From assembly GCA_947498845.1 (NCBI GenBank), contig CANMLX010000017.1, forward strand, positions 22,340 through 86,339: DNA of 64,000 bases. The letters are read 5' to 3'. Source of the stretch: an uncultured Flavobacteriaceae bacterium (GTDB taxonomy: Bacteria; Bacteroidota; Bacteroidia; Flavobacteriales; Flavobacteriaceae). The notes beneath the pieces were generated by a model that worked only from the letters and a program-made list of their open reading frames with translations, did no database searches and had not been told where the DNA came from. This document shows positions 46,100 to 56,400 of the stretch, one piece after another. The translations under genes were made by a program, and so were the position numbers. Within the stretch, counting starts at the first letter, position 1; each line of letters opens with the position of its first letter.

Positions 46100-46690
46100 A
46101 TGAAAGTAAAAGGTAAATATGATGAAAAGCTAATAATCAAAGCGCTTAACTTCGGTAACGAGAAAGCTTTTAAAAAGCTTTTTGATGTCTATTATCACGA
46201 TATTTATATTTATAGTAAAAGTATAATTAAATCTAATGAATTTGCTGAAGGTATTGTTCAAGAGGTTTTTTTAAAAGTCTGGATAAACCGAAAAAACATA
46301 GATTCTAAGCTTTCTTTTAAATCCTACATTTACACCATAGCTAAAAATCTTTCTTTTAATTTTTTACAAAAGGCAGCAAATAACAAAAATTTAAGAGAAG
46401 ACGTTTTTTACAACAGCAAAAAATATTGTGCCGATGCAGACCAAATTCTTTTTGAGAAAGAATTAGAAAAAATTAAAGACAAAGCAATATCGCAACTACC
46501 TCCCAAACGCAGGCTTATTTTCGAAATGTCCCGAAACCAAGGTAAAAGCTATAAGGATATTAGTAAAGAGTTAGGTATTTCTATGAGTACTGTTAAAAAC
46601 CAAATGAGTAAAGCCCTTGACACCTTAAGACATCTCATTCAGGTTCATGGTGATATCTCATTAATTATAGTGTGCTTTCTTTTTAATTGA
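46100..46690 (+). CDS. ECF RNA polymerase sigma-70 factor (Bacteroidota expansion type)
   Basis: Alternative sigma factor for the downstream SusC/SusD locus. The 196 residues have region 2 (NEKAFKKLFDVYYHDIYIYSKSIIKSNEFAEGIVQEVFLKVWINRKNID) and region 4 (AISQLPPKRRLIFEMSRNQGKSYKDISKELGISMSTVKNQMSKALDTLR). The C-terminal hydrophobic tail is ISLIIVCFLF. Followed by FecR and SusC genes in the same direction, it fits the trans-envelope signalling arrangement: the receptor senses its ligand, FecR releases the sigma factor. Spacing to FecR is 166 bp with a hairpin between. Confidence 0.92.
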   Translation: MKVKGKYDEKLIIKALNFGNEKAFKKLFDVYYHDIYIYSKSIIKSNEFAEGIVQEVFLKVWINRKNIDSKLSFKSYIYTIAKNLSFNFLQKAANNKNLREDVFYNSKKYCADADQILFEKELEKIKDKAISQLPPKRRLIFEMSRNQGKSYKDISKELGISMSTVKNQMSKALDTLRHLIQVHGDISLIIVCFLFN

Positions 46691-46731
46691 AATTTCAAAC
46701 AAATCAACAAAGTACTCAACACATTAAAAAT

Positions 46732-46772
46732 CAACAACATGGAGTTGTTGTGAAAAATAATTTAATTTTTTT
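46732..46772 (+). terminator. Weak hairpin and T-run between the sigma and FecR genes
   Basis: CAACAAC and GTTGTTG pair around ATGGA. A T-run lies about 15 nt further downstream. It could partially attenuate transcription into the anti-sigma gene. Confidence 0.4.
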
Positions 46773-46856
46773 TTAACCTTCCAGTAGTACAAACACCACT
46801 TTCAACTGTATTACATAATAACTAAACAGAACAACTAAACTCTATTTCCAAAAAAG

Positions 46857-48002
46857 ATGAAAGAACTTCTTCAAAAATTTATTTTAAATAAATGTACAGA
46901 AGCTGAAATAGAAGACGTTGTTGCTTATTTCCAAAAAGCAACATCTTCAAATGAATTCCCAAGTGTTGAGGATGTCACCCAATTACTTCAAGATATTCCT
47001 GAAATAGAAGAAGATACCAAAAATAGAATATATCAAAAAGTTTTGGTTTCAGCTAAGAAACGAGAACATAGAAAAAGAAAGTTGTTTTTCTGGCAATATG
47101 CAGCGGCTATTTTTGTTGGCTTTTTATGCATAGGTTATTATTATAAGCAAGATATTTTCAATAATAAAAATGAGGAACTATACCTACAAGAGGATTTCAT
47201 AACCTTAGAGTTAGAAGATGGAAAAACAAAAATAATTTCTCAAGATGGTAATGTTCAGGTCCTGGACAAAACAGGAAATGTTATAGTTAAGCAAGATGGC
47301 AATCGTTTAGTCTATGATAATGATTCTAAAACTTCTAATAAATTAGTTTATAATACGCTTAAAGTTCCTTACGGTAAAAGGTTTCAATTACAATTGTCTG
47401 ATGGCACTAAAGTGCATTTAAACGCTGGTACTTCTCTAAAATATCCTGTTACTTTTTTACAAGGACAAAAAAGACAAGTATTTCTCACTGGAGAAGCTTA
47501 TTTTGATGTTTCAAAAGATACTGAACATCCTTTTATTATCAACGCAGATAATTTAAATATTAAAGTTCTTGGAACCCAATTTAATGTATCAAATTACCCT
47601 GAAGATGTAGAATCTCAAGTCGTTTTAGTTGAAGGTTCTGTGGATTTATATTCTAAAGAAGAGATCCCTGGAAAAACCTATACACATACATTATTAAAAC
47701 CTGGATTTAAAGGAAACTTTAATAAGCAAAAACTAAATATCTCTACAGAGCGTGTGGAAACAAGCCTCTATACATCTTGGAGAATTGGAGACTTAGTTTT
47801 TAGAAATATGCCCTTTAATAATATTCTTAAAAAGCTGGAACGCCATTATGATGTATCAATTATAAATAATAACCATGAATTAGCTCTTGAAAAGTTTAAT
47901 GCTAGTTTCACTGAAGTTCCTATTGAAAAAATCTTAGAATATCTTAAAATTACCTACGCCATAGATTTTACCATTAATGAAAAAAATATAATTATTAAAT
48001 AA
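46857..48002 (+). CDS. FecR-family anti-sigma factor
   Basis: Inner-membrane regulator that holds the ECF sigma factor and receives a signal from the SusC-like receptor. The 381 residues have a cytoplasmic N-terminal region (MKELLQKFILNKCTEAEIEDVVAYF), a membrane helix at about 80-100 (FFWQYAAAIFVGFLCIGYYY) and the periplasmic FecR domain. That domain has LKVPYGKRFQLQLSDGTKVHLNAGTSLKYPVTF, RQVFLTGEAYFDVSKDTEHPFIIN and IKVLGTQFNVSNYPED. A DUF4974-type C-terminal domain (FRNMPFNNILKKLERHYDVSI) follows. Size and order are standard. Confidence 0.94.
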   Translation: MKELLQKFILNKCTEAEIEDVVAYFQKATSSNEFPSVEDVTQLLQDIPEIEEDTKNRIYQKVLVSAKKREHRKRKLFFWQYAAAIFVGFLCIGYYYKQDIFNNKNEELYLQEDFITLELEDGKTKIISQDGNVQVLDKTGNVIVKQDGNRLVYDNDSKTSNKLVYNTLKVPYGKRFQLQLSDGTKVHLNAGTSLKYPVTFLQGQKRQVFLTGEAYFDVSKDTEHPFIINADNLNIKVLGTQFNVSNYPEDVESQVVLVEGSVDLYSKEEIPGKTYTHTLLKPGFKGNFNKQKLNISTERVETSLYTSWRIGDLVFRNMPFNNILKKLERHYDVSIINNNHELALEKFNASFTEVPIEKILEYLKITYAIDFTINEKNIIIK

Positions 48003-48119
48003 CAACAACTAACAAAACTAAACTTTTAACGCCTATGATTAGATAAAAACTTTACAACAACAACTTTCACACATCGTATCTATTTCTTAAGCGTTTACTA
48101 AACACTAGAAATAAAAAAA

Positions 48120-48148
48120 CGGAAAATGGTGGCACATTTTCCGATTTT
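48120..48148 (+). terminator. Terminator-like hairpin between FecR and SusC genes
   Basis: CGGAAAATG and CATTTTCCG form an exact 9-bp stem around TGGCA-type loop sequence, followed by ATTTTAT. Partial termination would let SusC/SusD have a separate promoter. The T-run is short. Confidence 0.6.
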
Positions 48149-48199
48149 ATAGATGTGATTAACTAAAATTAATTAACCACTTTTAAACATTACAAAAGT

Positions 48200-51100
48200 A
48201 TGAAAAAACTACTTAATGGATTGGTATGCCCATTTTTATTGTTAAAATTTGATTTAAAAATGAAGCTTAGTTCCCTTTTTATAGTAATTGCTGTATTTGG
48301 ACTACATGCCAATTCAACGTATTCTCAAAAAACTAAAATTTCTTTAGATTTCGATAATATTTCTATTAGTCAACTAATCGATAAAATAGAAAGTACTACA
48401 GAATTTCGATTTATTTATAAAATAAAGGATGTTGATTTAAATCGCTCCTTGAGTATTAAAGCTAAAAAAGAACAAATAAATTCTATTCTGGAAAAAGTAT
48501 TTGGTGCATCGAAAACCGATTACAACGTTATTGATAGACAAATTTTCCTTACCCAGAAAATCACTCCAGACATTTCTAAAAAAGCATTAATTAATTCTCC
48601 TAAAGCAAAGGAAATTCTACAAACTAAAATTTCTGGAATAGTGGCAGATGAATCTGGCCAACCTTTACCTGGAGCTAATATTATAGTTAAAGGTACTACA
48701 AAAGGCACCGTAACTAATTTTGACGGCGGATATTCTATTATGGCTAATCAAGGCGATATCCTTCTAGTCTCCTATACTGGTTTTCTAACAAAAGAAATCA
48801 CTGTAGGTACAGATACTACTATTAACATTCTATTATTAGAAGATACAGAATCTCTTGATGAAGTTGTGCTTATTGGTTATGGAGCAAGAAAAAAGAGTTT
48901 ACTAACTGGAGCTATTACCAGTGTAGACAAAGAAGCTTTAAATAATAATACATTTACTAGAGCAGAACAAGTATTACAAGGAAGAACTCCAGGCGTTTAT
49001 ATTGTACCAAATTCTGGTTCTCCAGGAGCGTCCCCTAATGTACGTATTAGAGGGGTATCTTCAAACGGAAACTCAGATCCATTATATATTGTAGATGGTT
49101 TAAGAACCAGAAATATAGGAAGTATTGATCCTTCAGATATCGAAAGTATGGAGATTTTAAAGGACGCTGCATCTTCGGCAATTTATGGAGCCGAAGGCGG
49201 TAATGGCGTTATAATCATAACAACAAAAAATGGAAAAGTGGGTCGCGATGAGCTAACTATTAGTTCTCAATACATCATTAACACCCTTCAAAACGAACCA
49301 GATTTAATGAATGCTGAGCAGTATGTAACTTATTATGGAACAGAAGGGCAATTATATCCTAATCTTGCTTTAACAGGTTTTGATACAAAATGGGTAGATG
49401 AACTTTTTGATACAGGTTATATACAAAGACATAACATATCTTATAGCCATGGAAGTGAGAAATCTAAATTTCTTATATCTTCTTCTATACTAGATCAGGA
49501 TGGTATTGTTGTTACCGATAAAGATAAATTCAAAAGGTATTCTATTAGAATTAATAGTGAGCACAAATTCAAAAATTGGTTAAAAATAGGAAATAACATT
49601 TCCTATATCCGATCTGAAAGGTCTGTTATTAGTGAAAACAATCAAACTAACGGCGTTATACAATCGGCTTTAGTTTTAGATCCAGTAACACCCGCAGCTT
49701 ACCCTAACCAAGCAAGTATATTACCAGAAACTGTAGCTGCTATTGGAGATCGTTTTGATCAGGTTTTAAGAAATAACGATGGCCTTATATATGGTATTAG
49801 CCCATATAACTCGAGTATGAATCCATTAGCCCGTATAGCATCAACAGATGGTAAACTAAAAACAGATCGAATTTTAGGTAGTGTATTTGGAGAATTTTCA
49901 TTACTTGAAAGTTTAAAATTTACATCAAGGCTAAGTGTTAATGTTAATATTAATAACAATCACAGTTGGATTAGACAGTTCTATTATAGTCCTAACCACA
50001 GAGGGGATGTATCTAGTGTTAGAGAGGTTAATAATTTTAATTTTTATTGGCAATGGGAAAACTTCATAACTTATAATAAAAGTTTTGGTGATCATAATTT
50101 TGATGTAGTACTAGGTACTTCAGCTCAAAAATCACAGTTTAGAAATACTATTTCCAATGGAGCACCTTTAGCATCAAACGATCCAAGATATAGCGAATTC
50201 GATTTTATAGCCAATCAAGATTTATCGATTGTTCAAGGTAATTTTAATGAATCTACTCAAGGGTCGTATTTTGGTAGAATTCAATACGATTATAAAGGCA
50301 AATATTTATTACAAGGTACTATACGTAGAGATGCTGCTAGTACGTTTTTCTTACCTGCCAAGAACAAATGGGGTACTTTTCCTTCATTTTCAGCTGGTTG
50401 GGTAGTGTCTGAAGAAGATTTTTTCAACCAAGATGGCGCTATTAATTTCTTAAAATTAAGAGGTAGCTGGGGAGAAAATGGTAGTCTTTCTAACTTAGGT
50501 AATTTCTCTTATTTTGGGTTTCTTACCAGTCAAAACCTAAACTATACAGATGGCGCTGGTAACCTTTTAACAGCAATAGAACCTTCTAGATTAAATAACT
50601 TAGATTTAACTTGGGAAACAAGTCAACAAATAGATTTAGGTCTTGATATGCGACTATTTGATAATAGACTCTCATTCTCTATGGATTGGTATAAAAAGAC
50701 AACTAAAGACCTCTTAACACCCAATACACCGCCACTTGAAGCAGGTAATGTTGCTGCATTTATTAATGCTGGTGATGTAGAAAACAAAGGTTTTGAGTTT
50801 GGGTTAGGTTATAAAGATCGTGTAGGAGATTTTACTTATGATATTAATGTCAATCTTAGTACTCTCGATAATAACGTAACCTTCTTAAACCCATCTTTAG
50901 ATAGATTGGCAGGTGCGACATCAAACGGAAACTGGATATCTACATGGGTAGAAGAAGGATTCCCAATATGGTATTTTAGAGGGTATAAAACAGATGGTAT
51001 AGACCCAGCTACTGGTGATCCTGTATTTGTTGATACCGATGGTGTAGATGGCATTACTGCAGCAGATCAAACCTACATTGGAGATCCACATCCAGATATT

Positions 51101-51571
51101 ATTTACGGAGGTACTTTAAATTTAGGTTATAAAGCATTTGATCTTAGTGTTTTTGTTCAAGGTGTTTCAGGAAATGAATTATTAAATGGACTTATAAGAC
51201 CCGATATAGCTGGGCAAAATTTGCCTGTTGATTGGTTTAATAACAGATGGACACCAACCAATACAAATGCATCAAGGCCAAGGGCAAATTACTCAGGAAT
51301 AGGTTTCCAAAGTGATTTATTGGTAGAAGATGGTTCTTATACAAAAATCAAACAAATTCAATTAGGGTATACATTGCCAGACGCTTTAATGGAATCAATT
51401 CCCTTGTCTAAAGTAAGAGCTTATATTTCTCTTGAAAATTACTTTACGTTTACTAAATATTCTGGTTTAGATCCAGAACTTGGAGCAAGTAATGTTAATA
51501 GTATAGGGGTAGATTATGGATTCTATCCAAATCCAAGAAGTTTCATTTTTGGAGCAACAATATCATTCTAA
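48200..51571 (+). CDS. SusC/RagA-family TonB-linked receptor with STN domain
   Basis: Outer-membrane transporter forming a lid-barrel complex with the SusD protein encoded next. The 1123 residues have a long N-terminus with signal segment MKLSSLFIVIAVFGLHANSTYSQ. A secretin/TonB N-terminal (STN) domain at about 50-115 contacts FecR, and a carboxypeptidase-like domain follows (ISGIVADESGQPLPGANIIVKGTTKGTVTNFDG). The plug has GARKKSLLTGAITSVDKEALNN, RAEQVLQGRTPGVYIVPNSGSPG and VRIRGVSSNGNSDPLYIVDGL. The barrel ends FIFGATISF. The STN domain plus the upstream sigma/FecR pair indicates substrate-induced self-regulation. Confidence 0.95.
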   Translation: MKKLLNGLVCPFLLLKFDLKMKLSSLFIVIAVFGLHANSTYSQKTKISLDFDNISISQLIDKIESTTEFRFIYKIKDVDLNRSLSIKAKKEQINSILEKVFGASKTDYNVIDRQIFLTQKITPDISKKALINSPKAKEILQTKISGIVADESGQPLPGANIIVKGTTKGTVTNFDGGYSIMANQGDILLVSYTGFLTKEITVGTDTTINILLLEDTESLDEVVLIGYGARKKSLLTGAITSVDKEALNNNTFTRAEQVLQGRTPGVYIVPNSGSPGASPNVRIRGVSSNGNSDPLYIVDGLRTRNIGSIDPSDIESMEILKDAASSAIYGAEGGNGVIIITTKNGKVGRDELTISSQYIINTLQNEPDLMNAEQYVTYYGTEGQLYPNLALTGFDTKWVDELFDTGYIQRHNISYSHGSEKSKFLISSSILDQDGIVVTDKDKFKRYSIRINSEHKFKNWLKIGNNISYIRSERSVISENNQTNGVIQSALVLDPVTPAAYPNQASILPETVAAIGDRFDQVLRNNDGLIYGISPYNSSMNPLARIASTDGKLKTDRILGSVFGEFSLLESLKFTSRLSVNVNINNNHSWIRQFYYSPNHRGDVSSVREVNNFNFYWQWENFITYNKSFGDHNFDVVLGTSAQKSQFRNTISNGAPLASNDPRYSEFDFIANQDLSIVQGNFNESTQGSYFGRIQYDYKGKYLLQGTIRRDAASTFFLPAKNKWGTFPSFSAGWVVSEEDFFNQDGAINFLKLRGSWGENGSLSNLGNFSYFGFLTSQNLNYTDGAGNLLTAIEPSRLNNLDLTWETSQQIDLGLDMRLFDNRLSFSMDWYKKTTKDLLTPNTPPLEAGNVAAFINAGDVENKGFEFGLGYKDRVGDFTYDINVNLSTLDNNVTFLNPSLDRLAGATSNGNWISTWVEEGFPIWYFRGYKTDGIDPATGDPVFVDTDGVDGITAADQTYIGDPHPDIIYGGTLNLGYKAFDLSVFVQGVSGNELLNGLIRPDIAGQNLPVDWFNNRWTPTNTNASRPRANYSGIGFQSDLLVEDGSYTKIKQIQLGYTLPDALMESIPLSKVRAYISLENYFTFTKYSGLDPELGASNVNSIGVDYGFYPNPRSFIFGATISF

Positions 51572-51589
51572 AAATAAAAAAATAGCATT

Positions 51590-53176
51590 ATGAAAAAATC
51601 AATTTTTAAAAAGCCTTTTCTGTTAATGGCATTAACAGCATTGTGTTTCATTATTTCATGTACAGATGATTTTTATGTAAATGAACTTAGAGGTGCTGAG
51701 ATAACAGAAAATTTTTACAGAACAGACGATGAAGCCATACAAGGCATACTTGCAGCATACATGACATATGCATCAACGTATGCGTTTATATGGGAAACCC
51801 CTTGGACCTATAGATCGCTTATGGGAGACGAAATGTCTGCCGGTGGTGTAGCAAGAGGCTCTATTATACAGTATGAAATTGTAAATGAATATAATTTTGA
51901 TGCTGATAATAACCATTCAAGAGTACTTTTTACCAATCTATATACTGGTATTAATAGAACCAATGTAATTTTAGATAACATGGAACCAGATACTCCTGGA
52001 AAGCGTGTTGTAGCTGGAGAAGCAAAATTTCTAAGAGCTGCTAATTATTTTGATTTAGTAACACTTTTTGGTGAAAATATTCCTCTGGTAACAAAAATAT
52101 TAACCTCAGAAGAATTCCAACAACTTCCTGCCGAAAATGGTATGATTTGGGCGCAAATAGAAAAAGACCTTACAGAAGCCATTGAAGCATTACCTTTAAA
52201 AAGTGCTTTCGAACAGGAAATGAAGTTTCGTGCTAATAAAGGTGCTGCGCAAGCACTTTTAGGAAAAGTGTATTTATACCAACAAAAATACGACTTAGCA
52301 GCAGCACAGTTAGAAGCAGTAATTAATTCTGGTGAATTTAGCTTAATTAATGATTATTCTAGGTTATGGAGAAAAGAGGAAGAATTTGGAGCAGAATCTC
52401 TTTTTGAATTGTCTTACACCGATGCAAAAGGAAATAATTTAGGTGGTTATAACTGGGGACAATCAAAATTTAATACCGATAATGTATTAATGCTTCAATT
52501 TGCTCCAAGGATAGAAAACTTTGATAATATGGGTACCATAGGTCAAGAACCAGGCTTTGGTGCTGGTTATCCTTTGAGCACAGTTTACAATGCTGCCATG
52601 GCCGAAGGAGATGCCATTAGAGGAGCTGCTGTTATGTCTGAAGCCGATTTCTTAGCCTCTGGGGTAACCTTTAAAGTAGATAAAGAAACCATTTATGGCT
52701 ACCACGGTTTTATTAGAACCAAATTAGCACAGTTTCTTGATGAAGCTCAAGGTCCTATAATCACATTAAATAATGGAACTAATTGGCGCTATTTAAGATA
52801 TGCTGATGTATTGTTAATGGCTGCTGAAGCTCAGATATTAAAAAATGGGCCTGATTTCGGTAAAGCTCAAGGGTATATTAATCAAGTAAGGAATAGAGTA
52901 CAGCTTCCAAACACAACAGTAAGTGGAGCAGATTTAATGGATGTTGTTATAAAAGAAAGACAATTAGAATTATCTTTTGAAGGTTCTAGATTTCCAGATT
53001 TAATTAGATGGAATGCTGCAAATATAATTTCAGATACAGAATTAAAAGATATTTTAGGAAGTGTAACAGGTGAGCTTACCGAGAGGCAAGCGTTTCAAGA
53101 TAAGCATAAACTTATGCCAATACCGCAGTTAGAATTAAATACAAATCCTAATATAAAACCAAACCCAGGTTGGTAA
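51590..53176 (+). CDS. SusD/RagB-family surface nutrient-binding lipoprotein
   Basis: Outer-leaflet lipoprotein that captures substrate over the SusC barrel. The 528 residues have a lipobox LCFIISCTDDFY. SusD N-terminal blocks (GAEITENFYRTDDEAIQGILAAYMTYAS), the TPR-like helices (AGEAKFLRAANYFDLVTLFGENIPLVTK, ANKGAAQALLGKVYLYQQKYDLAAAQLEAVI) and the C-terminal block follow. The last has LRYADVLLMAAEAQI, VIKERQLELSFEGSRFPDLIRWN and HKLMPIPQLELNTNPNIKPNPGW. It lies 18 bp after the SusC gene. No glycoside hydrolase, sulfatase or polysaccharide lyase follows, so the ligand may not be a polysaccharide. Confidence 0.95.
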   Translation: MKKSIFKKPFLLMALTALCFIISCTDDFYVNELRGAEITENFYRTDDEAIQGILAAYMTYASTYAFIWETPWTYRSLMGDEMSAGGVARGSIIQYEIVNEYNFDADNNHSRVLFTNLYTGINRTNVILDNMEPDTPGKRVVAGEAKFLRAANYFDLVTLFGENIPLVTKILTSEEFQQLPAENGMIWAQIEKDLTEAIEALPLKSAFEQEMKFRANKGAAQALLGKVYLYQQKYDLAAAQLEAVINSGEFSLINDYSRLWRKEEEFGAESLFELSYTDAKGNNLGGYNWGQSKFNTDNVLMLQFAPRIENFDNMGTIGQEPGFGAGYPLSTVYNAAMAEGDAIRGAAVMSEADFLASGVTFKVDKETIYGYHGFIRTKLAQFLDEAQGPIITLNNGTNWRYLRYADVLLMAAEAQILKNGPDFGKAQGYINQVRNRVQLPNTTVSGADLMDVVIKERQLELSFEGSRFPDLIRWNAANIISDTELKDILGSVTGELTERQAFQDKHKLMPIPQLELNTNPNIKPNPGW

Positions 53177-53241
53177 TTTTATATAACACCAAGAATTTAA
53201 ACTAAGATTACATTATTTTTTGAATTAGTCAAAATTAGTTA

Positions 53242-53265
53242 AGTAGTAGTAGTAGTAGTAGTAGT
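53242..53265. repeat. (AGT)8 trinucleotide microsatellite
   Basis: Eight uninterrupted AGT units lie 66 bp after the SusD stop and 138 bp before the VCBS gene. A GTCGAG/CTCGA-type hairpin follows at about 53293-53325. The tract is not inside a coding frame, so slippage would alter spacing only. Confidence 0.9.
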
Positions 53266-53402
53266 AATTAGTTTAATTTCTATTTGATTAGGCTGTCGAG
53301 CTTTGTTTATACATAGACTCGATGGTCTAATTCAATTTAAATCAAAAAAATCACTTACCTTTTAAGTCTTTCTGTTTAGTATATTAATTTTTAAGCCTAA
53401 GT

Positions 53403-56400
53403 ATGAGAAAATTAAACACGAGTATTGTTAATTTTATACTATTAAGTTTCTTTTTTTTAATAATAGGATGCAAGAAAAATAATAACAAGCTTACTGCATC
53501 AAAAAATACAGATACTCAGGTATTATTTCAATCGATTTCTCCAAGTGCTTCTAAAATCAATTTTTCAAACGTTTTAAAAGAAACTCAAGATGCAAATTAT
53601 TTCAAATACATTTATTTATACATTGGTGGCGGTGTAGCAGCTGGAGATATAAATAACGATGGTTTGGTAGACCTTTATTTTACGTCCAATTTATCACCAG
53701 ACAAACTATACCTAAACAAAGGCAATTTTGTTTTCGAAGATATTACTACAAAAGCAGGCATACAGCATATAGACGATTTCCATACAGGAGTAACCATGGC
53801 CGATGTAAATGGCGATGGATTTCTTGATATCTATGTTTCTAGAGGAGGATGGAAAGAAGAAAACAATAAATTTGCCAATTTACTGTACATAAATAATGGA
53901 GACCTAACATTTACAGAAAGCGCAGAACACCTAGGGCTTGCCGATAAAAACAGAACAATCCAAGCGACGTTCTTCGACTACGATAATGATAATGATCTGG
54001 ATGTATACATCTCAAACACGCCAATGGGTAATATAAGTGCAACTGTTTTAGATCTTAACTTTTATCATAAAAACCCTAAAACATTAAAATTAAAAGGGGC
54101 TGACCGCTTTTACGAAAACGATGGCACAGGACATTTTACAGATGTTTCAGAAAAAACAGGACTTCTATATGATATAGGCTTCGGCCTTAATCCTCAGGTA
54201 ACAGACTTAAATAATGATGGCTTCCTGGATATTTATGTTAGTAATGACTTTAATGCACCAGACCTAGCATATATAAATAATGGCGACAAAACCTTTACCG
54301 AAGCAGGAAAAACACTATTCAAACACATGTCTTTTAATAGTATGGGGAATGATGCTGCAGATATAAACAACGATGGTCTAGCAGACTTAATAACCTTAGA
54401 TATGAATCCGCAAGACTATGTACGTTCCAAAACAACAATGGCGATGACACCTTTAGACAAATTCGAGAATATGGTTAAAAATGGCTATCATTATCAATAC
54501 ATGCATAATATGCTCCAAGTAAACAATGGTAATGGTACTTTTAGAGACATTGGTAATATGGCAGGAATAGCAAATACAGATTGGAGCTGGTCTATATTAT
54601 CTGCAGATTTTGATCTGGACGGTTATAACGATCTATTTATAACCAATGGAGTGTATAGAGATGTTATCGATAGAGATAAAAGTAATGAGATAGAAAGACT
54701 TTCTAGAAATTACGGTAACGCCCCAAAGCCAGAGGATCAATTAAAATTTTCTAAAATGCTACCACAGCAAAAATTAAAGAATTATATCTTTAAAAACAAT
54801 GGCGATTTAACCTTTAAAGATATGTCGTCTACTTGGGCTACTTTAAACCCTACCTTCTCAAATGGTGCAACTTATGCAGATTTGGATAATGATGGCGATT
54901 TAGATATTGTAGTGAATAATATTAATGAGCCTGCGACTTTATTAAAAAATAATGCTGTTGAATTAAAAAAAGGACAACACATAAAAATAGCCCTTAAAGG
55001 CCCTAAAAACAATACATCGGGAATAGGCACAAAAGCTACACTATATTTTAAAGATAGTACTAGCATAATTAGGCAAGCTATTGGTACTAGAGGATTTCTT
55101 TCAAGTGTTTCCAATATCCTTCATTTTGGATTTAAAAACAACCAAACTATCGAAAAACTTGAAATTATCTGGCCAAATCACAACGTACAAGTTCTGGAAA
55201 ATATAACGCCTAATCAACTTGTACAAGTAAATTATAATGATGCTAAAAATAGTGTGCATACTAAAAAAGAACAGCCCAAACTATTCACTAAAGTAGAGTT
55301 TGATGCCTTACATACAGACCCTTATTTTAACGACTACGATTATCAAATTCTATTACCACATAAATTATCCAATACGGGGCCCTTTATAGCAAAATCGGAT
55401 GTTAATAGAGACGGACAAACAGACCTGTTTATTGGGGGAGGAAAACAACAGGCGGCATCATTATTTTTAGGCGCTTCAAACGGCAATTTTAAACACAAAC
55501 CTATCGTGGATTTTGATAATGACCGGGGCTATGAAGACCAAGGCGCTGTTTTTTTTGATGCCGATCAAGATGGAGACCAAGACCTTTATGTGGTTAGCGG
55601 TAGTTATGAGTTTATTAATAACAAAGCCTTATTACAAGACAGATTATACATTAATGATGGTAAAGGCCATTTTGTACGCAATAACAAAGCATTACCAGAA
55701 ATCAATGCATCAGGGTCTGTAGTAACCGCAGGTGATTATGATGGTGATGGCGATTTAGACCTATTTGTAGGAGGTCGCGTTGTCCCAAAAGCGTACCCCC
55801 ACTCCCCTAACAGTTATATTCTTGAAAACACAAATGGTATTTTTAAAAATGTTACAGATGCGCATACACCAGAATTAAAAACTATAGGTATGGTGACCGA
55901 TGCCTCTTGGGTAGATATTAATAATGATAACCACATAGACCTTATCGTTACTGGAGAATGGATGGGTATAGAAATATTTTTAAACCAAAACGGGAAACTG
56001 ATTAAAAGTAAAAACCATAAAACATTAGCGCAAACAACAGGATGGTGGCATCGCATTTTGGTAGAAGATATTGATAACGATGGTGATAAAGATATTATTG
56101 CTGGTAATTTAGGGCTTAACTATAAATTCCATGCCTCAAAAGCACATCCTTTTAGGATTTATACAGACGATTTTGATAAAAACGGAAGCCAAGATATTGT
56201 ACTCGCCAAAGAATATAACGGCAAACAAGTCCCTATACGTGGAAAAACCTGTATGACACAGCAAATGCCCTATCTAAAAAAACGTATCGCGACATATCAG
56301 GATTTTGCAAACCGTGATTTGGAAGGTATTATAGGAAAACAACTGGGTAAATCGCTACAATATGAAGCTAATGAATTCCGTTCGGGGATCTTTATTAATA

